Shown here: positions 40,048 through 48,908 of the stretch, piece by piece
Layout of the letters: each line of letters opens with the position of its first letter
Numbering within the stretch: the stretch's first letter is position 1
Assembly: GCA_905479685.1 (NCBI GenBank)
Contig: CAJQNJ010000032.1
Span: 1 to 54,353, forward strand
Direction: 5' to 3'
DNA length: 54,353 nt
From: an uncultured Acidimicrobiales bacterium
GTDB lineage: Bacteria > Actinomycetota > Acidimicrobiia > Acidimicrobiales > SHLQ01
Made by a program: the position numbers and the translations under genes
The notes under the pieces: generated by a model
Told to the model about the DNA's origin: nothing
What the model saw: only the letters and a program-made list of their open reading frames with translations
The model's database searches: none

Positions 40048-40689
40048 ATGCGAAACACGTGGGCTCGAGCCTGGCTCGCTGCGATCGTGCTGCTTGTCGC
40101 GGCGGGCGCAATCGCACGCAGCCGCCATTCGATGCTGCTCGAGGTCGAAGAGCCGGTGATGGACTGGCTTCTCGACGGAACGGACACGTCGGGGTGGGAA
40201 CGAGCATCAGCACTCAGCTCACCGTGGCTCATCATTGCCGGCACGATATTCCTCGCCCTCGTTGCATTATTCCTCGAGTGGAAGGTTTCTCTGGCAATCG
40301 TCTTCACGAGCATCTTCGCCACCGTGCTTGCGTCAGTCGTCGAAGGAATCGTCGACAGGCCGGCGCCCGAGAGCGGTGTTGCGGGCTCCTTTCCGAGCAC
40401 GGAGATTGTCCAGACAGGTGTGTTCTGGGGTCTCGTTGTACTTGCGATGTGGTGGATCGGCACTCCGCGGCTTGTGTGGCAGATCGGTCTCGAAGTCGCG
40501 ATCGTGATCGTCTTGCTCGTGTCGATCAATCTGGTCGTATCGGGGGAGAATTGGCCGAGCGATGCAGTGGGCTCGGCGCTCGTGATGGCCGTGGCACTGA
40601 TCCTCGCTGCGATCGTGTTCGAGGCCTTCGCCCCCCGGGTTCCCTGGCTGAAGAAACGTGAGCCAGTCGAACACTCCGTGGCTGCCTGA
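40048..40689 (+). CDS. PAP2-like membrane protein with degenerate active site
   Basis: Multi-TM; RPAPESGVAGSFPSTEIVQTG and NWPSDAVGSALV resemble PAP2 motifs but SGH is replaced by STE. Confidence 0.6.
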   Translation: MRNTWARAWLAAIVLLVAAGAIARSRHSMLLEVEEPVMDWLLDGTDTSGWERASALSSPWLIIAGTIFLALVALFLEWKVSLAIVFTSIFATVLASVVEGIVDRPAPESGVAGSFPSTEIVQTGVFWGLVVLAMWWIGTPRLVWQIGLEVAIVIVLLVSINLVVSGENWPSDAVGSALVMAVALILAAIVFEAFAPRVPWLKKREPVEHSVAA

Positions 40690-41153
40690 TGGCAACGTTG
40701 GGTCGTGGGCTCGCGCTTTTGCTGGTCGTGTTGTCGAGTGGTTGTGCGAGCGACGGGTCCGATGACCTGACCAGCACCTCCAGCGCCGCGTCCGGATCCA
40801 GCGCCGTGTCCGCATCGAGCAGCAACCCAGGCGCCGAATCCGTCAACGATGCGTTCCCGAGCATCATTGCGGCCGAGGCAACACTCGAAGATGCCGGCAC
40901 CTGGCGATTTGACGTGACGGTGTCGTCCCCGTACGACACGCCGGAGCGGTATGCCGACGCGTGGCGGGTCGTTGGACCCGACGGCTCGGAGTACGGCATT
41001 CGTGTTCTCACGCACGACCACGCGTCCGAGCAACCGTTCACCCGGTCCCAGGGCGGCATCGAGATCCCGGGCGACGTGACGATTGTGACCATCGAAGGCC
41101 GCGATCTCGCCAACGGCTGGGGTGGCGCAACATTGGACCTGCAGCTCGGCTGA
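40689..41153 (+). CDS. Small lipoprotein, function unknown
   Basis: Lipobox LLLVVLSSGCASD; TGATG overlap with preceding gene. Confidence 0.65.
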   Translation: MATLGRGLALLLVVLSSGCASDGSDDLTSTSSAASGSSAVSASSSNPGAESVNDAFPSIIAAEATLEDAGTWRFDVTVSSPYDTPERYADAWRVVGPDGSEYGIRVLTHDHASEQPFTRSQGGIEIPGDVTIVTIEGRDLANGWGGATLDLQLG

Positions 41154-41171
41154 GCCCCGACCGTTGGTGAG

Positions 41172-41618
41172 TTAGATCTTCTGCAATGCCTCGAGCGCCT
41201 GGTCGGCATGCACGTTCGCGTTGGTCTCCGACGAGATCTTGGCGAGAAGGGTGCGATCGGTACCGATGACGAAGGTGGCTCGCTTGCCAGGAAGTGGTCC
41301 GAAGCGGTGTGTACCGAACTGCCGCTGAATCTTCCCGTTCAGGTCGCTCAGCAGCGGGTAGTCGAGGGCGTTCTCGAGTTTGAATTCTTTTTGCAGATCC
41401 ACCGGATCTGCGCTGATTCCCACTCGCTGTGCGCCCAACGCTTCGAACGCGTCAGCGAGGTCACGGAAATGGCAGCTTTCCTTCGTTCAAAGGGGAGTTT
41501 TCGCCTTGGGATAGAAGAAGAGCACCACGGGACCCTTGTCGAGAAGGTCATACAGACCGACCCTCTCCCCGTCTTCGTTCACCGCGGTGAAGTCGTTCAC
41601 CGGATCACCAATGTTCAT
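41172..41618 (-). CDS. BCP/AhpC-type peroxiredoxin with predicted selenocysteine (TGA, plus coordinates 41487-41489) at the peroxidatic position
   Basis: Minus frame from ATG 41618: MNIGDPVNDFTAVNEDGERVGLYDLLDKGPVVLFFYPKAKTPL-U-TKESCHFRDLADAFEALGAQRVGISADPVDLQKEFKLENALDYPLLSDLNGKIQRQFGTHRFGPLPGKRATFVIGTDRTLLAKI...; U44 and C49 match the BCP C-x4-C pair; ORF track only reports the fragment 41172-41438. Confidence 0.9.
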
Positions 41619-43618
41619 GGCGCCACCGTATCGGCGCTCGATGCAACAGGGCGGACCCGAACCTCGACGTCGATCCGAGCCCAGTACAGACCTTCGTCGC
41701 CACGGCTGTCAGGAGCATCATGTCGTTCGACATCAACGTGGGCCAGCACAGCGCCTCGATGGTCGAGGCCCAGCGCCCGTTCGGCGAGAAATTCAGTCGC
41801 AACTTCCCGCGCCCACTGTTCTGCTCGCGAGAGCGCCTCGGTTGCGTCCGTGGCGGGCTCGGTACCGCGGCCGGTCACCACACGAAACTGCGCTGGACCG
41901 TCACTGTGCACCTCCGCGTGACTCCTGGCAACGACATGGCCAGCGGCAGCGCCGACGGCGTTGGCAACGAAAAATTGCTCGGGGATGACAAGCCGTGCCC
42001 CGCACCGATGCGCCACTTCTTCATAGAAGACCCGAGCGGGACCGCCGACTGCCACGATGGGATCGACAGGCTGCAGGTGTATGCCAACTCCACCAACCGA
42101 CCCCACCCCCGAGATGACCGCATCGAGCACAGGGTTCTCGAGGACAGGGCCGGCACGATCATCGAGCGCGACCTCGAGCACACATGCCGCGCTTCGACGA
42201 ACGGTCTCTGACCACACCCGACGCGCAAACTCGATTGCGCTGTCACCGGTGTACCAGCCCATCAGCGAGGCTGCGGCGGATGCGCCGCCGGACGACCAGT
42301 TGTCCTGCATCTCGAGCACATGGGCGGCGTCGGTGGGGGTGAACCCAGCGAGTTGCACGATCCCCTTCTCGACGAGCAGGGCCAGTGAACGCCGCTCCAG
42401 CACCCCAGCGGCGACACGCTGCAATGGCGTTGGGTCCGGGCCAAGGCTGTCGAGGAGCCGCTGCTCCACCGCTGACATCGCGCTGCCACTGGAAGTTCCA
42501 CCCACCTGTAAGACGAACACCGACGCGAAATCACGCGGTGGGGGTTCCTTCAGATCCAAGCGAAGTTGATCGATGATTCCGGGGTGCTCGAGCGCCAGGA
42601 GCGAGATCGGAATTCTCCGCTGCGGACCTACAACAATCGCCGTTCGATCTGTGTGGACTTCGCTGTCTCCCCCCAGACCGGTCGTCCGCACGTCGATTGC
42701 GTTGACCATGGTCCTCCATCCACCAACACGAGCGCCGTCGGATACGAGTTGAGGTCGTCCTGCGCGCAGCTGACCGACATCGGTCGTGGTGCCCCCTACA
42801 TCTGACAACACGAAGTCGGCCAATCCAGTGAGCGCAGCCGCGCCAACAATCGACGCTGCTGGACCCGAAAGTACGGTCTCGATCGGACGTTGGGCGACCG
42901 AATCGGCCGCGGCGAGCGAACCGTCTCCCTTCGCCACCATCACGGGAGCGTCGATTCCAATTGTCTCGAGGGAGCGCCGAACCGCATCGATCAGGTCTGT
43001 GATCCGAGAGAGAAGCCGGGCATTGAGGGCAGTGGTGAGGGCTCGACGGGGCGCGTCGAGCGATTCGCTCAAGGATGACGAGATCGTGACCGGCAGGCAC
43101 GTCCGTTCGATGACCACCTCTCGGATCGCTTCTTCGTGGGCTGGGTTGCGAACGGCGAACGTCGCTGCCACAGCCACGGCGCGTACTGCGCCTTGGTGGT
43201 CATCGAGTGCTCCGTTGATTGCATCCATGTCGAGAGGTGACATCTCCGCGCCGAAGTGGTCATGTCCTCCGTCGATTCGCACGACGATCGCGTCACGAAA
43301 CGACTCGGCAATTCCGGCGCGCGACACCATCGCTTCATCGAAGCCCACGAGGAAGATCAGCACGGGGCTCCCGTGCCCTTCTACAACCGCATTCGTCGCG
43401 AGTGTGGTCGAGACCGACACGAGCGAAACCTGCTCGGGATCGAATGATTCCGAGATCGCCTGCAGCGCGTTGGATACGCCGATGGCAAGGTCGTGCCGCG
43501 TTGTGAGCGCTTTGGCCGACGCTGTCACCTCGAGGGTGTCCGCGTCGAGCACAACGGCATCGGTGTATGTCCCTCCGGTGTCGACACCGAGCAGCAGGCG
43601 AGGTTCGGGATGGGTCAC
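41615..43618 (-). CDS. Hydantoinase/5-oxoprolinase family protein (HyuA-like)
   Basis: LLLGVDTGGTYTDAVVLDADT; VLSGPAASIVGAA; SDVGGTTTDVGQL; GTG start at 43618 chosen to avoid overlap. Confidence 0.88.
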   Translation of the reverse strand: MTHPEPRLLLGVDTGGTYTDAVVLDADTLEVTASAKALTTRHDLAIGVSNALQAISESFDPEQVSLVSVSTTLATNAVVEGHGSPVLIFLVGFDEAMVSRAGIAESFRDAIVVRIDGGHDHFGAEMSPLDMDAINGALDDHQGAVRAVAVAATFAVRNPAHEEAIREVVIERTCLPVTISSSLSESLDAPRRALTTALNARLLSRITDLIDAVRRSLETIGIDAPVMVAKGDGSLAAADSVAQRPIETVLSGPAASIVGAAALTGLADFVLSDVGGTTTDVGQLRAGRPQLVSDGARVGGWRTMVNAIDVRTTGLGGDSEVHTDRTAIVVGPQRRIPISLLALEHPGIIDQLRLDLKEPPPRDFASVFVLQVGGTSSGSAMSAVEQRLLDSLGPDPTPLQRVAAGVLERRSLALLVEKGIVQLAGFTPTDAAHVLEMQDNWSSGGASAAASLMGWYTGDSAIEFARRVWSETVRRSAACVLEVALDDRAGPVLENPVLDAVISGVGSVGGVGIHLQPVDPIVAVGGPARVFYEEVAHRCGARLVIPEQFFVANAVGAAAGHVVARSHAEVHSDGPAQFRVVTGRGTEPATDATEALSRAEQWAREVATEFLAERALGLDHRGAVLAHVDVERHDAPDSRGDEGLYWARIDVEVRVRPVASSADTVAP

Positions 43619-43647
43619 GACGCACAAGCGTGGCAGACTTTGGCCCA

Positions 43648-44820
43648 ATGGTCGAAGCGCTTCGAAATCCACGCCTCCAGGGGTTCGGGACCACCGTGTT
43701 CGCGGAGATGAGCGCGTTGGCCCAAAAGACCGGTGCGGTCAACCTCGGGCAGGGCTTTCCCGACACCGACGGTCCCCGTGAGGTTGCTGAAGTGGCTGCT
43801 CATGCCGTGCTCCACGGGCCAAACCAGTACCCGCCCCTCCTCGGTCAGCCAGGACTTCGAGCAGCGGTGGCCGAACACCAGCAACGTTTCTACGACCTCG
43901 AGTACGACCCCGACACCGAGGTTCTCATCACGGTAGGTGCTACCGAAGCCATCGCCGGTGCCATGTTCGGCCTGTGTGATTTTGGGGATGAGGTGATCAC
44001 CTTCGAACCGAGCTACGACAGCTACTCAGCGTCGATCGCCATGGCTGGTGCGATCAAACGTACGGTATTGATCGAAGCGCCACACAACACCTTCGACATC
44101 GATGCGTTCCGTTCAGCGGTTGGACCGAAGTCACGGGCCATTCTGCTCAACACGCCCCACAACCCGACGGGCAAGGTCTTCACCCGAAATGAACTCGAGC
44201 AGATCGCTGCAGTTGCGATCGAGCACGACCTTGTCGTCGTGAGTGACGATGTCTACCAACACATGGTCTTCGACGGAGAACACATTCCGATCGCTGCGCT
44301 TCCGGGCATGCGCGAACGCACGATCAGCATCGGTTCGGCCGGCAAGACCTTCTCGTTCACGGGGTGGAAGGTGGGTTGGCTGACGGCGCCTCAACCACTT
44401 CGAGACGCGGTGATGGTGGCCAAGCAGTTCCTCACGTTCGTGAATGCCGCTCCACTCCAGCCAGCGATCGAAGTGGGCCTACGGCTCGGCGACGAGTACT
44501 TCGAAGGACTCCGAACCGATCTCCTGGCCAAACGAGATCGGCTACAGACCGGACTCGAGCTGGCGGGATTCGATGTCCTGCACACGCAGGGCACGTATTT
44601 CCTCACCGCAGACATCTCGTCGGTCGCGGCCAGAAACAACATGCCGGCGACAAGCATTGAGTTCTGTCTCGCACTCCCAGAAAAAGCTGGGGTCGTGGCC
44701 GTCCCGAGCGAAGTGTTCTACGAAACCAAAGAGGCGGGTCGACGACTCGTTCGGTTTGCGTTCTGCAAACGCGACGAAGTCCTCGACGACGCAATCGAAC
44801 GTCTCTCCGTTCTTGCCTAG
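43648..44820 (+). CDS. PLP-dependent aminotransferase class I/II
   Basis: AVNLGQGFPDTDGPREV; LLNTPHNPTGKVF; SDDVYQHMVFD; GSAGKTFSFTGWKVGW. Confidence 0.93.
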   Translation: MVEALRNPRLQGFGTTVFAEMSALAQKTGAVNLGQGFPDTDGPREVAEVAAHAVLHGPNQYPPLLGQPGLRAAVAEHQQRFYDLEYDPDTEVLITVGATEAIAGAMFGLCDFGDEVITFEPSYDSYSASIAMAGAIKRTVLIEAPHNTFDIDAFRSAVGPKSRAILLNTPHNPTGKVFTRNELEQIAAVAIEHDLVVVSDDVYQHMVFDGEHIPIAALPGMRERTISIGSAGKTFSFTGWKVGWLTAPQPLRDAVMVAKQFLTFVNAAPLQPAIEVGLRLGDEYFEGLRTDLLAKRDRLQTGLELAGFDVLHTQGTYFLTADISSVAARNNMPATSIEFCLALPEKAGVVAVPSEVFYETKEAGRRLVRFAFCKRDEVLDDAIERLSVLA

Positions 44821-45821
44821 GCGGCTGGACGTCGTCGTCGTCGTTCTCGGCGTTCCCCGCGACCGGCGCCACTGCCTGGGTCATCGTCGGGGCGGGTGGG
44901 CCCTGGTGCAGGAATCGATGGGGCCTCGATTGCCCCATCCATCACCCTTCGCATGAACGCGAGATGTTCGGTTGATGTGCCACAACAACCACCGATGATC
45001 GAGACGCCAGCGTCGATCATCCTCTGCACGTGTGCCCCCATCACCTCGGGGGACCCGCTGTAGATCAGCGAGTTGCCGCGAAACTCTGGAACACCGGCGT
45101 TTGACTTCACGATGACCGGCGTCTCGCCGGCGCCCATCAAGATCTGCAGTACCGCAGATTCGGTCTCTGCGATGTTGTTTCCACAGTTCGCTCCGATCGC
45201 CGAAAGGCCAAGCGCAGTCATCCGACGTGCGGCATCTTCGCCGGTCACGCCCATCATCGTGCGACCCGCAGTGTCGAAGCTCATGGTCGCAGCGATAGGA
45301 AGATCAGATGTGCGGCGAGCACCCACCACTGCAGCCTCGAGTTCATCGAGACTCGACATCGTCTCGATCCACAAGAGGTCGACGCCACCGGAGGTCAGAC
45401 CCTCGGCTTGCGCCGCGAATGCGGTGCTGCACGTTTCGGGCGTCATTGTTCCCATGGGCTCGAGCAGTTCACCCGATGGCCCCATCGATCCAGCCACGAG
45501 AACCTTTCGATCGGCTCGATCGGCTTGATCGGCAGCTCGTCGCGCGACAGTAGCTGCAGCCTGATTGAGCTCGAGCACCTGATCATCGAGTTTGTGAAGC
45601 TTCAACCGAAAGGCCGTACCGCCGAATGAGTTGGTGAGCACGATGTCCGAACCAGCGTCGATGTAGCCGCTGTGCACCGACGAGATGGTGTCTGGCATGT
45701 CGACGTTCCACGCTTCGGGCGGGTCCCCTGCAGTCAAGCCGCGAGCGAACAATTCGGTGCCCATCGCGCCGTCGACGAGAAGGGTGCTGCGTTCGGCCAG
45801 GAGCTCATCGAGAATCGCCAC
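44817..45821 (-). CDS. Homocysteine S-methyltransferase family protein
   Basis: LLVDGAMGTELFARG; IGANCGNN; GVSIIGGCCGTSTEHLAFM zinc Cys motif; GTG start inferred. Confidence 0.88.
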   Translation of the reverse strand: MAILDELLAERSTLLVDGAMGTELFARGLTAGDPPEAWNVDMPDTISSVHSGYIDAGSDIVLTNSFGGTAFRLKLHKLDDQVLELNQAAATVARRAADQADRADRKVLVAGSMGPSGELLEPMGTMTPETCSTAFAAQAEGLTSGGVDLLWIETMSSLDELEAAVVGARRTSDLPIAATMSFDTAGRTMMGVTGEDAARRMTALGLSAIGANCGNNIAETESAVLQILMGAGETPVIVKSNAGVPEFRGNSLIYSGSPEVMGAHVQRMIDAGVSIIGGCCGTSTEHLAFMRRVMDGAIEAPSIPAPGPTRPDDDPGSGAGRGERRERRRRRPAA

Positions 45822-45864
45822 CTGGCCATTGTGGCCGAACAATCCACGAAGTGGAGAAACCTGG

Positions 45865-47670
45865 TCAGCCAACCACCGCGTCGAGCTCGTCCAGCAACAC
45901 GTCGAGAAGTGCTGCTCCAGCGTCCTCGTCATCGGAGAACAAGGCCTCGTCGACGACGTCTCGGCCAAGTCGCGCATATGCGGCCTCGGCAAAGCTCCGG
46001 CAGACCACATCGATCTCCTCGGCGGAAAGGTCAGGCGCCTGGTCAGGGGCGATCGCTACGCAGACGTCGATGAGAATCTCGTCGTCCACGGCTCTCTCGC
46101 GACCACACGCTGCACCATTCTCGGGAAACTCGACGTCGAGGAGGACATCGTGTACGAACGCGTTCACGCACTCATTCGAGGGGTACACGGTGTGATCGGG
46201 GTGATCGACTTCGATGAGGACACCATTGGACAAGATGTCGTTCACCAACTCCTCGGATTCGCCGAACGATGTCACCGGATCCGAGCGGTTTCCGATGACG
46301 AGGATCGGCACCCCGCCACCATCGAATAGAGCGTCGAGCGGCGGTGGGTTGATCAGGTCGTAGAACGGACAGATCGATGTCGACTCGCTCTCGATCGCTC
46401 CGAGCAAGGGGTAGTCGGCGCTCAGCTGATCCTCCAGCTGGAGAAACTCCGCGTCTGACTGCAGTCGCGCCTCTCGATCGATCGCCGGTTGGAGCGACCA
46501 GCTGTCCAAACAATTGACGTGCGCGGTGAAGTTGGCCGCGCCGGGGTCATCGCCGAGTTGAAACTCTCCCAAACGAGCGAACAACGAGGGATCGTCACGC
46601 TCTTGGAGATCGGCGAGCGCCTCCCAGAGGGTTGGCCAGGATGCCTCGCTGTACAGGGTCGTGATGAGTGCAAGGAAGCCAGCATCGGGGTTGTCCGCCA
46701 TCGCCGCATTCACGAGTTCGAGCTTCGTGACCGCCTCGTAGTAATACCCCTCCGGGTCACCGCCGTTGTATATGGGACAAGACTCGTCGTCACAGGCGTT
46801 GATCGCTTGTTCGAGCAGCTCCGAGATCGGCTCGATCTCTTGACGCACACTGGCGAGCCGTTGCTCAGGGGAGTCGAGTTCGTCAACAGGATTGTTCGCA
46901 CCATCGATCACCATCGCGCGCACACGATCGGGAAACAGCGATGCGTACCAGACTCCGATGACCGATCCATACGAGAAGCCGAGAAACGAGACCTGCTCTT
47001 CGCCGAGTGCCTTGCGGATCTCGTCCATGTCGCGTGCGACGAAGTCGGTTCCCAACTTGCCTGCTACCTGACCCATCGAATCCGCACACAACTCGACAGC
47101 AGCGTGCACGGCGATGACCTCATCGGGTTCATCCACCAACTCGTCGATATCTGCGAGGAGCGCCAGCTGTTCTCCCGAGGCACCACATGCAAATTCCGGA
47201 CCCGAACCACCGACACCTCGCGGATCGAATCCGACGATGTCGAAGTTGTCGGTCAGCTCGGATGGAAACGCTCCGAACGCGAACGCCTCGGCAAAATCCA
47301 GCCCGGAAGCGCCAGGCCCTCCAGGATTGACCAACAACACCCCGAGCCGCCTGTCGGTGTCGGCGGCTCGAAGCATGTTCACCGCGATCGAGAGTGTCTC
47401 CCCTCCTGGGTCGTCGTAGTCGACCGGCACCTCGACCCTGCCACATTCGAGATCACCGCAGATCGTCCAGTCGATCGAAGTGGTGAGGGGCGGCGATGTC
47501 GTCGAGGTCGTCGATGAGGACGTGTCTGGCGCTTCGGTGGTCGGTGTTCCCAACATCGAGGTAGGGGGCGCTGTTCGATCAACCACGCGCTCGTCATCTG
47601 CCGAGCATGCTGCTGTGAACACAGCGAGCGCCACGACGATGGTGACCAGCTGCCAGGGACGACGTTTCAT
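45865..47670 (-). CDS. Secreted alpha/beta hydrolase (TAP-like tripeptidyl aminopeptidase family)
   Basis: Lipobox VFTAACSAD; LLVNPGGPGASGLDF; GFDPRGVGGSGP; FLGFSYGSVIGVWYASLFPD; C-terminal GNRSDPVTSFGESEEL. Confidence 0.88.
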   Translation of the reverse strand: MKRRPWQLVTIVVALAVFTAACSADDERVVDRTAPPTSMLGTPTTEAPDTSSSTTSTTSPPLTTSIDWTICGDLECGRVEVPVDYDDPGGETLSIAVNMLRAADTDRRLGVLLVNPGGPGASGLDFAEAFAFGAFPSELTDNFDIVGFDPRGVGGSGPEFACGASGEQLALLADIDELVDEPDEVIAVHAAVELCADSMGQVAGKLGTDFVARDMDEIRKALGEEQVSFLGFSYGSVIGVWYASLFPDRVRAMVIDGANNPVDELDSPEQRLASVRQEIEPISELLEQAINACDDESCPIYNGGDPEGYYYEAVTKLELVNAAMADNPDAGFLALITTLYSEASWPTLWEALADLQERDDPSLFARLGEFQLGDDPGAANFTAHVNCLDSWSLQPAIDREARLQSDAEFLQLEDQLSADYPLLGAIESESTSICPFYDLINPPPLDALFDGGGVPILVIGNRSDPVTSFGESEELVNDILSNGVLIEVDHPDHTVYPSNECVNAFVHDVLLDVEFPENGAACGRERAVDDEILIDVCVAIAPDQAPDLSAEEIDVVCRSFAEAAYARLGRDVVDEALFSDDEDAGAALLDVLLDELDAVVG

Positions 47671-47690
47671 GACCTGTCGATCTCGGAGGC

Positions 47691-48812
47691 CTAGAGCTGA
47701 TGGCGTTGGAAGAACTCCCACGCCAGTGCCGTGGCATCGATATCCATGTTGGTGACTCCGATGGAGGTGATCTCTGACGAAACGATCGACCCAGGCCACG
47801 TGTGTCCCCCACCGTCGATCGTGTAGAACCCGAGTTCGACGTCATCGGTGCAGCCAACCCATGAGGTGAGCGTCACCGAATCCGAGATCACCGAATCCGA
47901 GGACTCCGAGCAGCCGAAATCGGACGCGAACTCCGCAAATTCTTCGGGCATGACCTGCTCGAAGAACTCCCCACCCTCGGAGTCACTCAGCGTCGTTTCG
48001 CCGCCGCCTCGAAAAGGGATGGTCGTGTCATCTGTGCCGTGGAAGGCAAGGTACGACATGGCGCGTGCTGGAACACAAGACTCGTGGTGTGTCACGCCGG
48101 CGACCGATACCGCGGCTGCGATCGTGTTGCTGAGTTCGCACACGAGTGTCGAGGTGAACAACGCTCCGCTGGACATTCCCGTCGCATAGATCCTCGAGGG
48201 ATCGATACAAACGTTGGCCGCAACATGATCGAGAAGGTCGACGACCATGGCGATGTCGTCGCGTTGGTCGGACGCGAACTGCGGCAGCTCCCATGAGGCT
48301 CGTTCGTCCCCATCGATGCTGATACCGGTGGGTTCCACTGCAAGGAACCCCTCGGCTTCGGCGAGCGCCGCGAATCCGCTGAACACGGCCTGCTGGGCAC
48401 CATCACTTCCGATCGCATGGAAGTCGAGCACCACTGCGATCGGCGAGCCGTCGTACGTGCTCGGGACCGTCCACTGGTACTCGTACTCGAGCCCACCGGA
48501 GGTGATCGTGCCGGTCTGCAGCCCGACCTGCACCCGACCAAGCGTCGAACAGTCCACGGACACCGGCTCCGAGACCCGCTCGACGTCGACCACCGGAACG
48601 GTCGATGATGTCCCCGAGGACGACTCGGGGACATCATCTGAGCCTGTGACGATCTCTTGGGTGGAGGGGACGATTTCTTGGGTGGAGGTCGTCTCGGCTG
48701 GAGCTGTCGTCGGCGGTGCCGTCGACTCCGATCCGGCGTTGTCGCCACCAGGATTCGACCCACATGCACTGACAACGAGCGCCACCGCGAGTGCCAACGA
48801 TCGGGTGGTCAT
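47691..48812 (-). CDS. PHB depolymerase/LpqC-family esterase lipoprotein
   Basis: VVLDFHAIGSDG; IYATGMSSGALFT; FHGTDDTTIPF; IDGGGHTWPGS. Confidence 0.82.
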   Translation of the reverse strand: MTTRSLALAVALVVSACGSNPGGDNAGSESTAPPTTAPAETTSTQEIVPSTQEIVTGSDDVPESSSGTSSTVPVVDVERVSEPVSVDCSTLGRVQVGLQTGTITSGGLEYEYQWTVPSTYDGSPIAVVLDFHAIGSDGAQQAVFSGFAALAEAEGFLAVEPTGISIDGDERASWELPQFASDQRDDIAMVVDLLDHVAANVCIDPSRIYATGMSSGALFTSTLVCELSNTIAAAVSVAGVTHHESCVPARAMSYLAFHGTDDTTIPFRGGGETTLSDSEGGEFFEQVMPEEFAEFASDFGCSESSDSVISDSVTLTSWVGCTDDVELGFYTIDGGGHTWPGSIVSSEITSIGVTNMDIDATALAWEFFQRHQL

Positions 48813-48821
48813 GAGGACATG

Positions 48822-48908
48822 TTATTCGTCGACCAGCGCCAACAAGCCGACCACCGAGGCGACCAATGGCACGACGAGGCCGCCGAAGGTCGAGATCAGG
48901 GCAAACAT
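48822..48908 (-). CDS. 28-aa putative small membrane protein
   Basis: MFALISTFGGLVVPLVASVVGLLALVDE*, TGATG overlap with the stop of the upstream PspC gene; not in the ORF track. Confidence 0.45.
   Translation of the reverse strand: MFALISTFGGLVVPLVASVVGLLALVDE

Noticed and set aside
46489-47517. 342-aa plus-strand ORF
   Set aside because: Antisense to the alpha/beta hydrolase; no family features
48650-48690. Short tandem repeat GACGATctcTTGGGTGGAG x2 as a mobile or CRISPR-like repeat
   Set aside because: In-frame duplication in the Ser/Thr-rich linker of the esterase (STQEIVPSTQEIV); only two units
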